From assembly GCA_963402885.1 (NCBI GenBank), contig OY727095.1, positions 3,043,001 to 3,107,000 on the forward strand: a stretch of DNA of 64,000 nucleotides, given 5' to 3'. The DNA comes from Antedon bifida (Eukaryota > Echinodermata > Crinoidea > Comatulida > Antedonidae). Below are positions 42,456-56,700 of this stretch, in pieces. Position 1 is the first letter of the stretch; each line of letters begins with the position of its first letter. Made by a program: the position numbers and the translations under genes. The notes under the pieces are model-generated. The model did not search any database. It saw only the letters and a program-made list of their open reading frames with translations, and had not been told where the DNA came from.

Positions 42456-43388
42456 ACTGTAACCACACTTGATAATTAATTTGTGTAACGTTTTATCGTT
42501 TCTATCTTCAATTTTAGGTTGATTTTGATTCATTGGTTAGTTCAGAAAAAAACTAAATGCTAGTGATAGTAATAAGCAAAACAAATTTGTAGTCAATCGG
42601 TTAAAAACTATAAAAAATAGCTATATCCCATTATAAACAAAAACATACACACAATGTTCAAATGTAATAAAAGTAACACATTGTTATAATATTATATTAT
42701 TATAAGTTTATATATAAACAAAAAAAATACACAAAAATGTGTTATTACTAATGTAAATAATGTCACAAAATATTTAATGCGTTCAGGTCTAAAGATTGAT
42801 TGATTTTTACAAACACATTCTGAAACATAGGACGTACAACTCATACAAATGCTTTAAATACAATGTAGTTAAATAGCGATCTCACTTAATACGATATATA
42901 GTAGCCAAAAATTCTACAACGAAGTAAAGCAATTTCTGCCAAAAAAAGATAGAACAGACATTGTTTACGATTCAGTAAAACATTTATATACAAACAAATT
43001 AAATACAATAAAAAAAAAATGATAAAATCTCTAAAAAAGAATTTCAAAATCAAATACATTCAGACTTGAAAGAGTCAGCTGTCAGCAATTTGCCAGAAAA
43101 TAAAACATCTAAATACACAGTAAATTTTCAAAAACAATATATAAAACAGAATAAAAAACATTATTGAACAACATAAATGCTATATCATAAAAATGTTTAA
43201 AAAAACATAACCCAAAGTAACCCAGTAAAGTTACTACAATACCCAAATCATATTATACCATGGTAATCAAACTGTTGTCTGGCCTACAAAAACATCTGGA
43301 TTGTCTAATATGGTGTCCAGGCAGTAATACAATAAGAAGTACTGAAATAAACAACTTTGAGATGCCTATAGTTCTCAATGATATCACA

Positions 43389-46300
43389 CTACATTATTAA
43401 CATGATTCTTCTATTATTACACTCTCTGACCACAATATTAGCTACATAACCTGATAGTTTGCAATTATGAATGTAAAGTTTAACCAGCTTAGGACACTTA
43501 CTCAAGTAAGTACCTAGTAAAGTAACTTCTATGTCACTGATATCATTATTCCTAATATTAAGCTCTTGTAATTCTAACTTATCTCCTGCATGTGCTCTCA
43601 TCATTTCATTCATTACGTTACCTGATAGTTTGCAATTAGACATGTAAAGTTTAACCAGCTTAGGACACTTACTCAAGTAAGTACCTAGTAAAGCACCATC
43701 TATGTCACTGATATCATTATTCCAAATATAAAGCTCTTGTAATTCTAACTCATCTCCTGCATGCACTCTCATCATTTCATTCATTACGTTACCTGATAGT
43801 TTGCAATTATGAATGTAAAGTTTAACCAGCTTAGGACACTTACTCAAGTAAGTACCTAGTAAAGTACCATCTATGTCACTGATATCATTATTCCCAATAA
43901 CAAGCTCATGTAATTCTAACTTATCTCCTGCATGCACTCTCATCATTTCATTCATTACGTTACCTGATAGTTTGCAATTAGACATGTAAAGTTTAACCAG
44001 CTTAGGACACTTACTCAAGTAAATACCTAGTAAAGTACCATCTATGTCACTGATATCCTTATTCCTAATATCTAGCTCTTGTAATTCTAACTCATCTACT
44101 GCATGTGCTCTCATCATTGCATTCATTATGTTACCGGATAGTTTGCAATTAGACATGTAAAGTTTAACCAGCTTAGGACACTTACTCAAGTAAGTACCTA
44201 GTAAAGTACCATCTATGCCACTGATATCATTATTCCAAATATAAAGCTCTTGTAATTCTAACTCATCTCTTGCATGCACTCTCATCATTTCATTCATTAC
44301 TTTACCTGATAGTTTGCAATTAGAAATGTCAAGTTGAACCAGCTTAGGACACTTACTCAAGTAAGTACCTAGTAAAGCACCATCTATGTCACTGATATCA
44401 TTATTCCAAATAGAAAGCTCTTGTAATTCTAACTCATCTCCTTCATGTGCTGTCATCATTTCATTCATTACGTTACTGGATAGTTTACAATTATTCATGT
44501 AAAGTTTAACCAGCTTAGGACAATTACTCAAGTAAGTACCTAGTAAAGTACCATCTATGTAACTGATATCATTATTCCAAATAGAAAGCTCTTGTAATTC
44601 TAACTCATCTCTTGCATGCACTCTCACCATTTCATTCATTACGTTACCCGATAGTTTGCAATTAGACATGTAAAGTTTAACCAGCTTAGGACACTTACTC
44701 AAGTAAGTACCTAGTAAAGTACCATCTATGTCACTGATATCATTATTCTTAATATTAAGCAATTGTAATTCTAACTCATCTCTTGCATGCACTCTCATCA
44801 TTTCATTCATTACGTTACCCGATAGTTTGCAATTAGAAATGTAAAGTTTAACCAGCTTAGAACACTTACTCAAGTAAGTACCTAGTAAAGTACCATCTAT
44901 GTCACTGATATCATTATTCCAAATAGCAAGCTCTTGTAATTCTAACTCATCTCTTGCATGCACTCTCATCATTTCATTCATTACGTTACCTGATAGTTTG
45001 CAATTAAAAATGTAAAGTTTAACAAACTTAGGACACTTACTCAAGTAAGTACCTAGTAAAGTACCATCTATGTCACTGATATCATTATTCCAAATATCAA
45101 GCTCTTGTAATTCTAACTCATCTCTTGCATGCACTCTCATCATTTCATTCATTACGTTACCTGATAGTTTGCAATTAAAAATGTAAAGTTTAACCAACTT
45201 AGGACACTTACTCAAGTAAGTACCTAGGAAAGCACCATCTATGTCACTGACATCATTATTCCTAATATCAAGCTCTTGTAATTCTAACTCGTTTCTTGCA
45301 TGTGCTCTCATCATTTCATTCATTACGTTACCTGATAGTTTGCAATCATCAATGTAAAGTTTAACCAGCTTAGGACACTTACTCAAGTAATTACCTAGTA
45401 AAGTACCATCTATGTCACTGATATCATTATTCCAAATATCAAGCTCTTGCAATTCTAACTCATCTCTTGCATGCACTCTCATCATTTCATTCATTACGTT
45501 ACCTGATAGTTTGCAATTAGGCATGTAAAGTTTAACCAGCTTAGGACACTTACTCAAGAAAGTACCTTGTAAAGTACCATCTATGTCACTGATATCATTA
45601 TTCCCAACATCAAGCTCTTGTAATTCTAACTCATCTCTTGCATGCACTCTCACCATTTCATTCATTACGTCACCTGATAGGTTGCAATTAGGCATGTAAA
45701 GTTTAACCAGCTTAGGACACTTACTCAAGTAAGTACCTAGTAAAGTACCATCTATGTCACTGATATCATTATTCCCAACATCAAGCTCTTGTAATTCTAA
45801 CTCATCTCTTGCATGCACTCTCACCATTTCATTCATTACGTTACCTGATAGTTTGCAATTAGACATGTAAAGTTTAACCAGCTTAGGACACTTACTCAAG
45901 TAAGTACCTAGTAAAGTACCATCTATGTCACTGATATCATTATTCCTAATATTAAGCTCTTGTAATTCTAACTCATCTCTTGCATGAACTCTCATCCTTT
46001 CATTCATTACGTTACCTGATAGTTTGCAATTAGACATGCCAAGTTTAACCAACTTAGGACACTTACTCAAGTAAGTACCTAGTAAAGTACCATCTATGTC
46101 ACTGATATCATTATTCCCAATATCAAGCTCTTGTAATTCTAACTCATCTCTTGCATGCACTCTCACCATTTCATTCATTACGCTACCTGATAGTTTGCAA
46201 TTAGACATGTAAAGTTTAACCAGCTTAGAACACTTACTGAAAAAAATACCAAATAAAGTACCATCTATGTCACTGATATCATTATTTGCAATATCAAGAT

Positions 46301-49300
46301 CTTGCAATCTCAACTCATTTCCTTTATATGTTAGAATCATATAATTCATTATATTACCTGATAGTTGACAATCATGCATGTCAAGTTTAATCAGTTTAGG
46401 CAATGTACTCAAAAACTTACCTAGTAAAACACCATCAATGTCACTGAAGTAATTATCACTAATATTTAGAGCATGTAATGGCAACTCAAATCCTCTATAA
46501 GAGCACTCTCCAATCATTTCATTCATTACATCACCTGTTAGATTGGAATTATGCACGTCAACTACATTAGCAAGGCCTAAAATGTGGGCAAGAACTCGTC
46601 CTTTGCAGTCGGCTGACACAGTCGTATAAAAACTGCGGAAAAATTGGTCCTGATATGATACATTATTTGTAATCCAATGCTTTAATAATTTATCAGCATC
46701 ACCACCAAGGAAATTAATTGCAACATTTTTTGCCCCCTCTAAATTCTCACTTTCTCTTATCATTTGCCAGTCATCATCACTTAATTGGGTAAGCAATTTT
46801 TGTGTATCCTTTGTGCACTCCACACTTTCTGCTTCACATAATTTGCACAAGTAAAATCCTACCAATGACTCTCCTATTAATTTATTAAGAGGCATGTAAA
46901 TCACTTCAAAGTTAGATTTTTCAATTGATGCATCTCTATAAACAAATCCAAGTTTCAAAGCTAAGTCAACATTATCCTTGTTGGCGTTCAGATCTTTTTC
47001 GTTTATTGAAAGGTGATTTACTTTTAAGCTGTTAAACATACTTTTCCCCAACAAAATCATAGCATTTTCATATTTTAATGGAATTTCCTGAAATTGAGAG
47101 ATTCTTTGGAGTTTCTCTTTTCCAAACTGATTCAAAATATTAATAAATAATACTTTAGCAATGTCATCTTTATTATGAGGAAGACTTTGCATATCTCCCC
47201 ACATAATACAAACTGTGAGTAGAAACATGGGGTTGTTGCACAATGACAAAATGTCAGGGTGTTTGCAATTCCAAACTTGTTTGCCAATACCTAATTCCTT
47301 TTTAAGGGAATTTCCAAATTCTGGTGTACCAAAATACCCGAAGTGTTTGTCAACATACTTTCCTATAGAATCTTCACTAAATCCAGCAACTCTTACATGT
47401 ATATCAATCACTTTTATGAATTCATCAAGGTTCCCTGACGTTGTTGTAAGTATCACAATGCTCTTCTCTAGGTTTTCTTTTCTCAACATTGTAATTAAGC
47501 TTGTATTTTTAAACCTTAATTCCTCTAAGCCGTCTAACATCAACACAACTTTATCCACATGATTTAATATGAATCGTTTAATCAAATTTGAATCATGTGG
47601 AAGATTGGTCCTTGCACTGAAATCTTTCATTGTCAGTTGCTTTACCATCAAATCTAAGATGCTCTTATTTGTATCTAACTCTCTTGCATTCAAAAGGAAT
47701 ACGATTTTACCTTCAAGGGCTTTAATAGTCTCCTTGGCATTGTATGCTAAGTATCTTAATAAAGTCGTTTTACCAGTACCCATCTCACTCTCTATAAGAA
47801 CTTTACATGCTGGTTTGGATTTGATAACATTTAACATACCATCTAACGTTATAGGCTCGTTTCTTTTCTTTTCCCAGAATTCCAAATCACTGAAAACATC
47901 ATTTACATCAACTACAAAATCAGGATTACAAATTTCTGGTGTAAATTTGTTGATGTCGTGCCACTGGTGTCTATTAAGTAGATATGTTTCTATTTGTTCT
48001 GTAAAAAAGAAATAGTACAAATAACTAGAATAAAAAAAATAATTTAAAAGTTATGGTTATGATATTTGTCTAATTATAGAAAATAGTTTATTGTAATTTA
48101 ATAATGATAGAACATTAGCCCGCAGAATGTTTGAAAAAATATAAAACGAGACTCTTTTTCTATAGAAAATGTTTGCTAACGATTAATCAATGAACTTACC
48201 ATATTCCTAAATTAACAACAAACAAATAAGTGAAAAATTCTTAGTTTTTTGTGAAGTTTTATGTCTACCATTTAAAAGCAAATTGGGAATAATACTTGTA
48301 GTATGCGACCAGGAGAAGTTTTAATTAAAACAACTTTTCTGTGCTTCTCTTCTTATAATCCGAGCACAAAGGTTGTGAACTTATTTATATTTAATTAGTA
48401 CTTGCTATTTCACTTTAGGCTCTGGTAAAAATATTTATACTGTACTTTTTATGTTCCACTGCCCAAATTGTTTATAAATATAATCCAATTTTGTCTGTTT
48501 ATAATCAACAATTACAATAATAACAAACTAACAAATTATAACTGCTATAATTTGATTCATTAGTTATCAAATGAAAAATTCTAATTGTGTTATCAATTTC
48601 ATATAAAGTTAATACAATTGTAATGTAATGTTTGTAAAGTACTTAAATACTAATTTCTAAACTTACGCTCTTTAGTTGAATAAAGGTTTTCTTGAAGTTC
48701 CTCTTTACGTCTTTCATAATTTTTTAGAAGTTCACCTATGAATATAATAAATCGATTGAAAAGCTACCACTGTAATCATGCAAACTACTTAATTAGCCCA
48801 TATGGTATATAAATATGGTAGTGCTATGCTTAAATATCGTAGTGATATGACATCATCATGTCCATATATGGGCACACCACATTTTTTTGTCACATAAAGT
48901 TTGATAGTGTAGAGGTTGTCTCTCGTCAATGCTAAGAATAAAGAATCAAATATCAGTGACTACCACAGTCTATATCTTGCGTGAGTAAAGTACTTATCCG
49001 AGACAGTTGAGAGGAAAAGATTTGGATTGCCTCTGCTCATCTCCAAAATAAGCATAATACATCATGATTGTGTGTGCTATGATCATGATCAGAAACAATA
49101 AAATGTTGCACTATAATAAAATAATTTATATTCTTAAAACGCACCTTCTTTTGAAAGATGTAGTTCTTCTTTTTGCATCCCTTGGTCTCCTTTAGCTATC
49201 CAAAACCAAATTGAGCATCTTATTACAACAATCTTATAAATTGTAAACATTCTTCTACAAAATTTTAATGATCTAATGATTGATCGTGACAGGCACTTAT

Positions 49301-50755
49301 GTATTTCAATTTATGGACCTGTATTGTTATTTACAGTATGCATTTTGGTTTGGGTGTGCACATTGTGTATACATTTCATTATTACACAGAGCTAAGTAAG
49401 GTTTTTTTTTTTTTATTTAAAAGTCCAAATTCATTATTTATCTGATATTAATGTTTAATGTAAGGAATTGTTTTCAAATCCTACCTTCAGTTGAAACAAG
49501 TATTTCTTCTTTCTGTATTTCATGGCCTCCTACATCTTTCCAAAAAATCAAATACATCATCTTACTTAGAGCTTCCACAACATTTATTTTTACATACTAT
49601 GATTTTTCCTATCTTTACTTATTCAAAACTTGATCTATCACCCAAAATCTTGCCAAAGTTCAATTTTTATCCATCATCTAATAGTTGAATTTTGTTGTAG
49701 GGTCAAAGGTGACAATCAACAAAAACTATTTACAATATATTATATATAATGGCATTGTCTACAGGTCACAATTTGCTTCAAAACTCTGTTGAACTTAAGG
49801 TTCAGAGTAAAATGGCAAGTCACAAACAAACAAAAATGTTTTTTTCTCAGGAGGAAATTTTTATGTAGGAAAAATATATTGAAAGTAGAGTGCCCTCTAG
49901 TTATATAAGGAATTGTTTCCAAAACCTACCTTCAGTTGACAAAAGTAGTTCTTTCTTCTGCATTTCACGGTCTCCACCTATAAAAAAAAATCAAATACAG
50001 TTAGGGTTATTACAACATTTTTTATAAATTCTAAAGCCTGTTTTCCTGTCAATGTTATTTAACGCTATCATCGTTGATCGTTAAAAGTTCAACGACGATC
50101 GTTTGAAAACAATCAAGTTGAAATGATAACGATAGCGAATACCTTTTCCTGTAAATCGTGAACATTTCAATGTTTACGTAGAAGATCGCCGATTATTATT
50201 AACGATAGTGTCGAATAACGTCGACAGGAAAACAGGCTTAATGCTATTCTTGAATGCGTTAAACTTACCTTTACTTATAATCTCTTTAAGTTTTTCTTTA
50301 AGCGATTCATAGCGCCTTAGTAAATCTATAAAAGACATCAAATAAAATGGTATCAAGTTTTTTACAAGCTCTTTTGAAGTTCTTTTTGATTATTTCATTA
50401 TTTTTCTTTTATTGTATTTTAACATATGATACATGTGATGAATACACTTTTATTGTACTTTACTTTTAATAATACATTTTTATGAATGTATTATCGCCAT
50501 TTGATTGATTGATTTCATATCATGTGTTGTGCATGTGAATAATACACAATTAAAAAGTATGCAACTTCTAAAACCGCTCAATTGTTTTTCCACTTTTGTC
50601 TTAAACAGAATGCCAAAGGCCAGGTTTTCAGACACTTTATATTTGTATATAGGCCAGCTGCTTTAAAAGTAATATTCTTTTTAACATGGATCCAACCGCA
50701 AGAAACTCACAAATTACAGGACGTAACTATAATTTATAATGCTTATAAACATGTA

Positions 50756-50786
<31 letters not shown>

Positions 50787-53700
50787 TCTTAATGTTGTGA
50801 AATCGGATCTAGGCTAGTTTCCCCCTGGACATTTTACCCCCGGACATTCCCCTAAACCCCCTCCCCCCGGTATTTTTCCCCTGGACCGTAGCCTCCTAGT
50901 ACTAGTACTGTTTCTATAAAACTCTTAATTTAACAATATTCCCGCAATATTAATGAGAGATATGTACGTGAAAATGTGATATTTTCTGTTCAAATTGATA
51001 CCAAATTAGACCGATTAGGAGTAACTGTTTAGATTTTACAATCAAAGATCATTATTCGCTATGCAAAGGTGTAAATTTATCAATCGTGGACTTCACCATG
51101 CGAAAGATTATTTAGTGAAAAGGAATGTATTTTAAACTTGTGACATTGTCAATGTTCATGTACCTCAATGGTCCATGGTTAGGACAGTGCCATGACACCT
51201 GGAAATTTCAAATTGATTTTCATCAAGACAAGTTCATAGTTGATAAAACTAAGCCGTCAGAAAGATAGATGCACTATTAGACTAAACAACATACATGACC
51301 AATGTAAGTACAGACACTATTCCAACTTTCCCTTCCAACATCAAAATCAGTAGGTGAGAGGATGAATTCCCCGTATGGGTAATGCATCCTCTCACCACCA
51401 GAATCCTTCATCAACAACAGTCATCCTCCAAGCACAGGAACATAACACAAAATGATGTGCAAAACAGTTCAAGACATGTACCAGTACATTGAAATCCCTT
51501 CTACAGCTTGCCTTCAACATTTCATTTTGCTAACACCTTCACCTTTAAATTATTGTGGGCCACAACATCTATAAAGTTAGCCCCTTTCATCTGGCCAGAC
51601 GCAACACATGGCATCTATCTCTAGTTCCGAAAAACTCTGGGTCATAATTAAATGCTGGAGCAAGCAAGTATATGTGTACCAAATAAAATGCAAACAACCA
51701 AATAACAAGGATACTTAAGTGTGTTAAAATAATTAGTGTATGTATTATGACTCACCTTCTGTTTCAGAAAGTTCTTCTTCTTGATTTTGCTTACGATTTT
51801 CATTGAGTCTTAATAAACCTGTAATAATAAAAATATAATTTATTATTTAAAAATTGTTAATGCTTTCTTATTACTGTACAGTAGTAGCTAGATCAACTTT
51901 CGTATGCACGTCTTTGAGGTCCAGAGAATTTGACTTCAGAAATTGGTTTAGGATGGTCAAACAATCATTTTTGGCTTGGTTACACATTTTGAAAATGTGG
52001 CAAAAGGTCAAGGTGAAAGGTTATAAGACCAAAACACCAATAGATCCTTACAACCACTGGTCACAACAAGGTAATTTTGCATTCATATTCAGTCTAATAG
52101 GACATTTTGGTCAAAAATGTCATTTCCGGTCATTACACTCATCACTAATTCAATAGCCAGTCCACAAACCATTTTTTTTATACCAAATATAGTTTGTTAG
52201 TTGTTCTAATAATAATTTGTTTCTAAATGATGACTCACGTTCAGTTTCAGCAAGTTCTTCTTCAAGTTCTTGTTTACGACCTGCATAGAAACTTATTGAA
52301 CCTGATAAAACAAATCACATTGAACTTTCAATAATGGTTGTCAATTAAAACAATTGTTTTCAGCAATGATTGTCATTGTGATTATAGACACTATTACTAT
52401 TATTTTCATTTAAATGGACCAATATTTTTACCTACCTTCAAGAGATTTTATTTCTTGTTCAATATCAGTCGTGTTGGAGTATGTTTGTGCAGCTAATAAA
52501 AAATCATATAGAACTTTTTAATTATGACTTTTACATAAACACTTAAAAAAACTATATGGTGTGCTTGTAAATTCTAAATTCCTTATACATTTTTTTAAGC
52601 CTGGCAGTGAAGGCGTTTTTTAGTTAGTTATGTATGTACGTGTTAACATGTATTAGAAGGACTACTTTGAATTACCGGGTGGCTTGCTGGATTAATGGGT
52701 TTAGAAATAAATGGAAAGACGACTTGCAACTTATGTTTCTGCGTAATTCATAATCCTTGGTTATCTTGTAGCAAATTGTAACCAGATTTGATCGCCCGAC
52801 TTATTATACGTTTTCACACATGCATACGCAAACCTTGTGAAATCTCGGGGGAAAGCATACGCTCTATTTGATTAATATGATTGTCAGTTTAATACCAGGG
52901 CAACACACGCGCGCAGTAACAACTCGGAACATCTTGGAACAAAAACAGGCCTCACTACAGTGTGCAAACCTGGTTACAACTTGTTATATTTTTTCCTTGT
53001 ATTCTTTCTTTAATGCAAGTTTTCCTAATTTGATACAAATACATATACAGCCAATCACCAATTTTATTCAACTGTTTCCTATTGCTTTTCGTGACTTATT
53101 TCAACTGGTGACCATGCCATAAAGTTTACTTTTATCTAAACTATTATTATTGTTTACTGATATAAAGGTAGAGTTTGCATGAGCTATTTCTCAAGTCAAT
53201 CAATCAATCAATCCTAATTAATTAATTAATTAATTAAGTCATATCTTTAAAGGTAAGAGCTCACCACTTTTTGATCCAACACTTTCGTCCATAACAGAGA
53301 GCGTGTAACGTCCACTTTCAGAAGCAGCTAGGTTAAATATGAATAATAATAATAGCATTCTTAGTAATTTGAATGAGGTTAGAGTCACTCTCTTAAACAA
53401 ACACAGCAACTCATATACTGTATTTGAACCTTTTCATTTCAATAATAAAAGTTTATGTATTAAAAAGTATTTATGTTTTTCATGGGTACATGACTGTGAA
53501 AATCAATGTGTCTGAAAGTCAATAAATATTTAGTCATATACAAAAAATCAAACTCTCACTAGATATTTATCAAATTTTATTTAGTTTTTTTGGGTTGCTA
53601 CAAATGTACAAGGGTATAAAGAACATGCACATAATGCACACCATTTCATAGTGCCATCTACCATACCAATTTTAAATTTTGCCTTCTAAATTTACACTTA

Positions 53701-56700
53701 ATTAAGATTATTAGAGAGTATCAATTGAATCTCAATTTCATCTAAGATTACATACACATGAAGTTTAATCAGCATACAAGAACTCACCACTTTGTGGTCC
53801 AACACGTTTGAGATCCGTAACAGAATCCATGTAATGTTCACTAACAGAAGTAGCCGCATCTTTTATGACTAAAAAAAAAAATATAAAAATGTATACTTTA
53901 TTTGTTTAGCAATGATATATCTATTACTTTTATGTACCGTTGTTAAGTTATTAAGTCCCTTCTTTAAAGCAATACGTAATTTAAATACAAATACATTTAC
54001 AGACAATTACTTTATTATCCATTTATTGTACCCATATTGCATATTGTCTTCTAAACTATCTTACCTTTTTGGTTTCCGCACTTGGCGGATAACCCCTTGT
54101 TGTTGTCAGGATCTTTTTTTTTTCTATCTTATTCTTATTTCTTCCCCAGAATTTTGTTGCACGTGTATCTCTAATTGTTGTGGACATAACATCGTACAAC
54201 CATGGAGGTATGGTGTAATATGACGTTAGAGTCGCGCAGCATAAGTTACGTGCGATTTTATGAAATTTTATGGTTGCTCATAAATTCTGAAACTTGTAGT
54301 ATAATATATATGTATAATGTATGTATAATATGGAGCAACTTTTTGACATGATAAAAATGGTTTGCTACGCTAAGAATTCCACCTACATATCAAAAACGGC
54401 ACAGAACGAGCTTATAATATGCATAAAGGAGTTTATTCAACGTATTATAACAACTGAAATAAAAAACGGAAGTGGATATTTTGGAATTGAGGCCGATGAG
54501 GTCACAGACTCGTCAAACTGGGAACAGCTTGGACTTGTTATAAGGTACCTAACAGGAGGAAAAACTATCGAACGATTTATCAAGTTCATCGATTGTGAGG
54601 ACAAACTGGTCGCTTCGTTGAAATCTCTTGGACTAGAGCCAGGAATGTGTAGGGCACAAACCTACGACTGAGCTGGCAACATGACAGGGTGCCAAAAGGG
54701 ATGTGCAAAACTCTTCCAAGTCTTCAGTCCACGAGCTCCATATTATCACTGTGCAAGCCATGGGCTCAACCTGCACTCTCTCAAGCCTGTAAAGAAAACA
54801 TTCAAGAACATATACAGTAAAGTGAAGAGCATGGCCGATGTGTCTGGTAATAAAATACAAATGCCACGGATCTGTGGAAAACAGACCTTAAGAAACAACG
54901 TTCATGCAAATGGGCCAAGAACATACTTTCGCCGGGCAATTTTCCTGCCGTTCATAGATGGATCGTTGGAGGGAATGAGTGAAAGATTCCAAGGTATTAC
55001 GTCAAAACCCTCAGAGCATTAGCTCTGATACCATCTAATTTGAATATACTTAATGACGTTGACGAGCTAATGCAATTTTATTTTCCGGACCTTCCATGTC
55101 CTCGCACATTGCATCACGAAATTCAACTTTGAAAACGACTGTGGTAAGTCTATATTATTACGCTATTTTTATGTACTATATATTAATCTAATCGTTTCTA
55201 ACTTAAAACCATGGTCATCACACAAATTAAGTACTTGTTATCAAAACAGGTGTAATGAATCAAATAAGCCATCTACACTATGCAGTATTTGATATTTGAC
55301 CTACTTAATTTCGTACAGTATATTTCAATCTGTTATAGTTACTCAGAATGAAAAGTGATCAGAATGATAAATTATTATTATGGAAGCTGTTGAATTGTAG
55401 ATATGAATTCCTATAAAAATTTTGTCTATTTGATGTCATCACGTCATCATATGGCCAGTTGAATTAAAAAAGTCAGATTTTCATCTCTTTTGTAAAAATT
55501 CACCGCATTTACATCTCGCTTTTTCGTGTCTAAAATTCTTCAATTTTTTATTAATGTAATTATTTAGATAATTATCTTCTAAAATTGCTATCTTTATATT
55601 ACATTTTGATGATGTCATCAAGTTAAAAATTGGATTAAAAATTAATTTTAGCATCTTTGCTACACTCAACTGTATATAACATACAGAGTATTCCGTAAAT
55701 ACTGTTATGCTTTATGACACAAAATAGGTACAATTCAACACTGTAAACATATTTAATTCATGTCATAGGATGGCATAATAATTGTCGGCGTTCATATAAT
55801 GTATGTGGTGCATGTTGCGTTTGCGCGGATAACCCGAACTCGTCAAAGTGACGAGTTCAAATATAGTTTTCTTTATTTTTCTTACTTAGCATTGTTATCT
55901 AATTGTCACAGTGCTCTTTGTGACATTTATTTTAACTGTTGATCATGCCATAAAGTTTGTTTATTTTGATCTCCATCTGCACATTTAACTTGACTTTGAA
56001 TTTAACTTATCTATTTATCTACATTACGTTTAACCTGTGTTATTAAGTTCACCGATATATAAATGTAGAGTTTGCATTTATGACATCAAAGGGACGAATG
56101 AGCTAGTTCTCAAGTCCTATCTTCAAAGGTCAGAACTCACCACTTTTTGATCCAACACTTTGGTCTGTAACAGAGAGCGTGTAACATCCACTTTCAGAGG
56201 CAACTAAGTTTAGATATAAATTAACATAGGCATAAGAACAAATATTCTTATCATTTTAAAGTTGATGAGGTTAGAGGTTAAGGAGTTATATGTTATATTC
56301 AAGCTCCAGTTTTAAAGGTTGTATTGTTTATTACAAAAGGACAATCAATACTATGGGAATAATTATTATTAATGTTAAACAGGGAGCCAGCCTTTAACAT
56401 AATATAACAATAGCATACAGTACCTGGAAATGATCTTTCTGATGTTCCAATTTCATCTGTAAAAAATAAAAAATGCATATATTAAAAGCTCAGATGTTGT
56501 TCACAAAATTAACCTAATTAAAAGAGTAGCTTCAGGTTCATATCATATACATTTATTTATCAACAGTTATCAACATTTTGAACATAGATTGAGGACCCTA
56601 AGGACAAAGCAAAAAAAAGGTAATGCATAAAGCAAAGCTTAGTTTATATAATAGGGTAACTGACAATACAATTTTTAATATGATAAAGATTGATATAATG

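Larger units (their letters stand above)
39319..43388. other. Intergenic interval SLC31A1 to NLR gene
   Basis: About 4 kb. It starts with the SLC31A1 3' UTR (AATAAA at 39,356; another near 41,197) and ends with the presumed NLR 3' UTR on the minus strand. It contains the 81-bp duplication and mariner-type MITE at 42,210-42,455. The rest is AT-rich with no recognisable gene. Confidence 0.5.
48667..53868 (-). other. NLR mini-exon cluster with duplicated exon types
   Basis: Ten exons of 45-81 bp. Three share the pattern MQKEEL..STE (49,145; 49,485; 49,930). Four share LL..YE.RK.EL.E (48,667; 50,269; 51,756; 52,239), predicted charged coiled coil. One encodes TTDIEQEIKSLE (52,436). Two are Ser-rich (53,265; 53,788). 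Introns between them are 0.2-1.5 kb. Because all are phase 1-1, any can be skipped or duplicated without changing frame. The introns show ordinary AT-rich sequence apart from the repeats listed separately. Confidence 0.8.

Noticed and set aside
43389-46470. LRR array as an assembly error
   Set aside because: Units differ by scattered nonsynonymous changes and keep one long open frame, which fits a real array; unit number could still be miscounted by an assembler.
47215-48015. Two plus-strand open frames opposite NACHT
   Set aside because: Shadows of the NACHT coding sequence, which has Walker A and B on the minus strand.
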